Below the pieces are notes generated by a model. The model had not been told where the DNA came from and did no database searches. It worked only from the letters and a program-made list of their open reading frames with translations. Position numbers and translations under genes: made by a program. Below are positions 62,440-64,000 of a DNA stretch of 64,000 nucleotides, in pieces. Source of the DNA: Bacillus sp. FJAT-25509 (GTDB taxonomy: Bacteria; Bacillota; Bacilli; Bacillales; Bacillaceae_G). Position 1 is the stretch's first letter, and the number at the start of each line of letters is the position of its first letter. The stretch lies in contig NZ_LJIZ01000016.1 of NCBI RefSeq assembly GCF_001420605.1, positions 186,001 through 250,000 on the forward strand. The letters run 5' to 3'.

Positions 62440-62556
62440 ATACAATTAAAATCTGAAAATCACAAATAAATATAGCAAAACCGCAATTAAAATCTGATAA
62501 CCGCAAATAAAATTAGTAAGACTGCAATTAAATCTCGAAGAATCGCATAAAGTAAA
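62440..62556 (-). repeat. Degenerate tandem repeat, 20- to 21-bp period
   Basis: On the minus strand, units of the type ATTTTATTTGCGGTTATCAG follow each other five times. They match the unit at 57479-57600. Apart from this and the mutL terminator, the gap 62379-62799 holds no gene. Confidence 0.65.
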
Positions 62557-62733
62557 ACATTACCCATACCAGTTAAGGTATTACGAACCAAAACTGGCTA
62601 CTTACAATTGGAACATTTGCAAATAAGCTCTTCTTACTAAATCGAATAAAAAACAGATAAAAATCTGCTAAGTTTTATAAAAAGAATCGACTTCAAATAG
62701 ATGGTCCAGCAAAAAATACCTCCCGCATATATA

Positions 62734-62788
62734 AAAGTGCTGTTGTCCCATATTCAGTTAACCTGATTTATGGGACAACAGCACTTTA
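62734..62788 (-). terminator. Terminator of mutL
   Basis: AAGTGCTGTTGTCCCATA and TATGGGACAACAGCACTT form an 18-bp stem, with TTTATATA following on the minus strand. Confidence 0.8.
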
Positions 62789-62799
62789 AAAATATAATA

Positions 62800-64000
62800 T
62801 TACATAACGCGCTTAAACATTTTCTCAAGTTCATATGAACTAAAATGAATCACGATTGGACGTCCATGTGGGCATGTAAATGGATTGCTTGATTTTCTCA
62901 ACGATTCTAATAGATTAAAAATTTCATCGTTTGTTATATATTGATTTGCTTTTATTGACGCTTTACAGCTCATCATGATGGCTTTTTCTTCACGCAGTTT
63001 TTTGATATTAATTGTTCCGCGTTTTAATAGTTCTTGAATCATTTCATCGATTAATGTATCCTCTTGCCCTTCTGGAAACCAATTTGGATGTTCACGAATG
63101 ACATAACTATTCGATCCGAACTTCTCGATAAAAAGTCCAACTTCTTGGAGTTCATCATGGTATTGGTCTAATAAAATAGCTTGCTCTGGTGAAACATCAA
63201 ATGTGATTGGAATTAATAAAGTTTGTAGTTCTGATGCAACTTCCCCTATTTTTTCCTTAAAATATTCATAGTAAACACGTTCCTGTGCGGCATGTTGATC
63301 AATTAAATATAAGCCTTTTTCATTTTGAGCAATTATATATGTTCCGTGCATTTGCCCGATTGGATATAAAGGAGGTAATTGGTCTATATTTTGCTCATCA
63401 TATACATCTTCGTTAACAATAACTGTTTCTTCTTTATTTGATTGGTCGTCTTCATTTACAAAATTTGAATACCTTACATCTTTATTCGATTCATGCTTTT
63501 CAAAATAAAGACTCTCATAATCGGTTGGGGTTGATGAATCAATTTGAGTAATTGAATCGAATTCAGTTGAATTTTCTACATTGACAGTTTCATTAGTTTC
63601 ATCTGAATAATTCGAATTAGTATTATAACGGTCTTGAAGCGAGAACGGTAATTTCTTTTCTACGTCTTCTTTTATAGAAGAATGTTCAAACGAAAATGTA
63701 GATTGTTCACTAAATACTTTTTCCTTTGGTACTGTTGACTTTATCTCTGGAATAAGGGAACGGCCTCTAAAAACTTTTTTTATACTTTCAGTAATTAATG
63801 TAAATAATTGATCCTCTTTACTAAAACGAACTTCTTGTTTTGTTGGATGTACATTTACATCGACTAATTGAGGGTCCATTTTAATAAATAACGAAACGAT
63901 TGGAAAACGGCCAATTGGTAGCAAAGTATGATAGCCTTCACTAATTGATTTATTTACGCCATAGTGTTTTACATATCTTCCATTTACATATAGTGATATA
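62800..64000 (-). CDS. mutL: DNA mismatch repair protein MutL, N-terminus cut by window edge
   Basis: The frame enters from the right edge and gives about 400 codons. The visible part begins near the end of the N-terminal GHKL/transducer domain (NGRYVKHYGVNKSISEGYHT, then DPQLVDVNVHPTKQEVRFSK). A long acidic linker follows, and then the C-terminal dimerisation/endonuclease domain with DQHAAQERVYYEYF (the endonuclease metal motif) near 63270-63310 and CPHGRPIVIHFSSYELEKMF at the end. MutL nicks DNA and couples MutS to repair. Confidence 0.96.
   Translation of the reverse strand, partial: ISLYVNGRYVKHYGVNKSISEGYHTLLPIGRFPIVSLFIKMDPQLVDVNVHPTKQEVRFSKEDQLFTLITESIKKVFRGRSLIPEIKSTVPKEKVFSEQSTFSFEHSSIKEDVEKKLPFSLQDRYNTNSNYSDETNETVNVENSTEFDSITQIDSSTPTDYESLYFEKHESNKDVRYSNFVNEDDQSNKEETVIVNEDVYDEQNIDQLPPLYPIGQMHGTYIIAQNEKGLYLIDQHAAQERVYYEYFKEKIGEVASELQTLLIPITFDVSPEQAILLDQYHDELQEVGLFIEKFGSNSYVIREHPNWFPEGQEDTLIDEMIQELLKRGTINIKKLREEKAIMMSCKASIKANQYITNDEIFNLLESLRKSSNPFTCPHGRPIVIHFSSYELEKMFKRVM

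Overview
The window looks like chromosomal DNA of a low-GC, spore-former-type Bacillaceae (Bacillus/Gottfriedia-like; the genus is a guess). Support comes from AT-rich sequence with strong GGAGG-type ribosome binding sites and frequent TTG/GTG starts, a gntRKP operon with the exact Bacillus-type GntR operator and a cre site, a hisZGDBHAF(IE)J operon, B12- and preQ1-responsive leaders, and intergenic repeats of a kind seen in the B. cereus relatives. No rRNA, tRNA, CRISPR array, intact insertion sequence or prophage was seen. Both window ends cut genes: an ABC-F ATPase lacks its C-terminus at the left edge and mutL lacks its N-terminus at the right edge.

Layout. 1-5 kb: ABC-F ribosome-protection-type ATPase behind an attenuator leader, an acyl-CoA thioesterase, and metE under a cobalamin riboswitch. 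5-12.4 kb: transporters (APC permease, BrnQ, TSUP exporter, MATE pump) with TrmB and MarR regulators; the MarR/MATE pair shares TTAGAATTCTAA operators. 12.7-16.5 kb: the gluconate operon gntR-gntK-gntP. 16.8-19.1 kb: TetR plus a BcrAB-like ABC exporter with matching palindromic operators. 19.3-21.4 kb: a secreted S53 (kumamolisin-like) protease with a long structured leader and a promoter carrying three tandem 10-bp repeats. 22-29 kb: a TPR-dynamin GTPase and many small proteins, acetyltransferases (one frameshifted) and a DinB protein. 29-36.2 kb: the histidine operon, preceded by a short ORF with three consecutive His codons and a strong terminator, which looks like peptide-leader attenuation. 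36.3-47.4 kb: an accessory zone of very small membrane, secreted and immunity-like proteins separated by copies of a composite palindrome/terminator/AAATGGCAGG repeat, with one decayed paralogue. 47.9-57.4 kb: aldo-keto reductase and SRPBCC protein, hisC, the tyrosine/homogentisate degradation operon (hppD, flavin reductase, fumarylacetoacetase-type hydrolase, hmgA), then HxlR with divergent FMN reductase and iron alcohol dehydrogenase. 57.6-64 kb: PsuK-like kinase, queT behind a preQ1 riboswitch, VOC protein, O-methyltransferase, GyrI-like protein with a divergent WYL-type regulator, and mutL.

The genes form separate modules rather than one system. Histidine synthesis is split: eight genes lie in the main operon and hisC lies 14 kb away next to tyrosine catabolism, where its aminotransferase could also feed 4-hydroxyphenylpyruvate into HppD. 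The most interesting signals are non-coding: the candidate His leader peptide, the ABC-F attenuator with a leader ORF and a complementary antiterminator segment, the structured protease leader, and three families of intergenic repeats.
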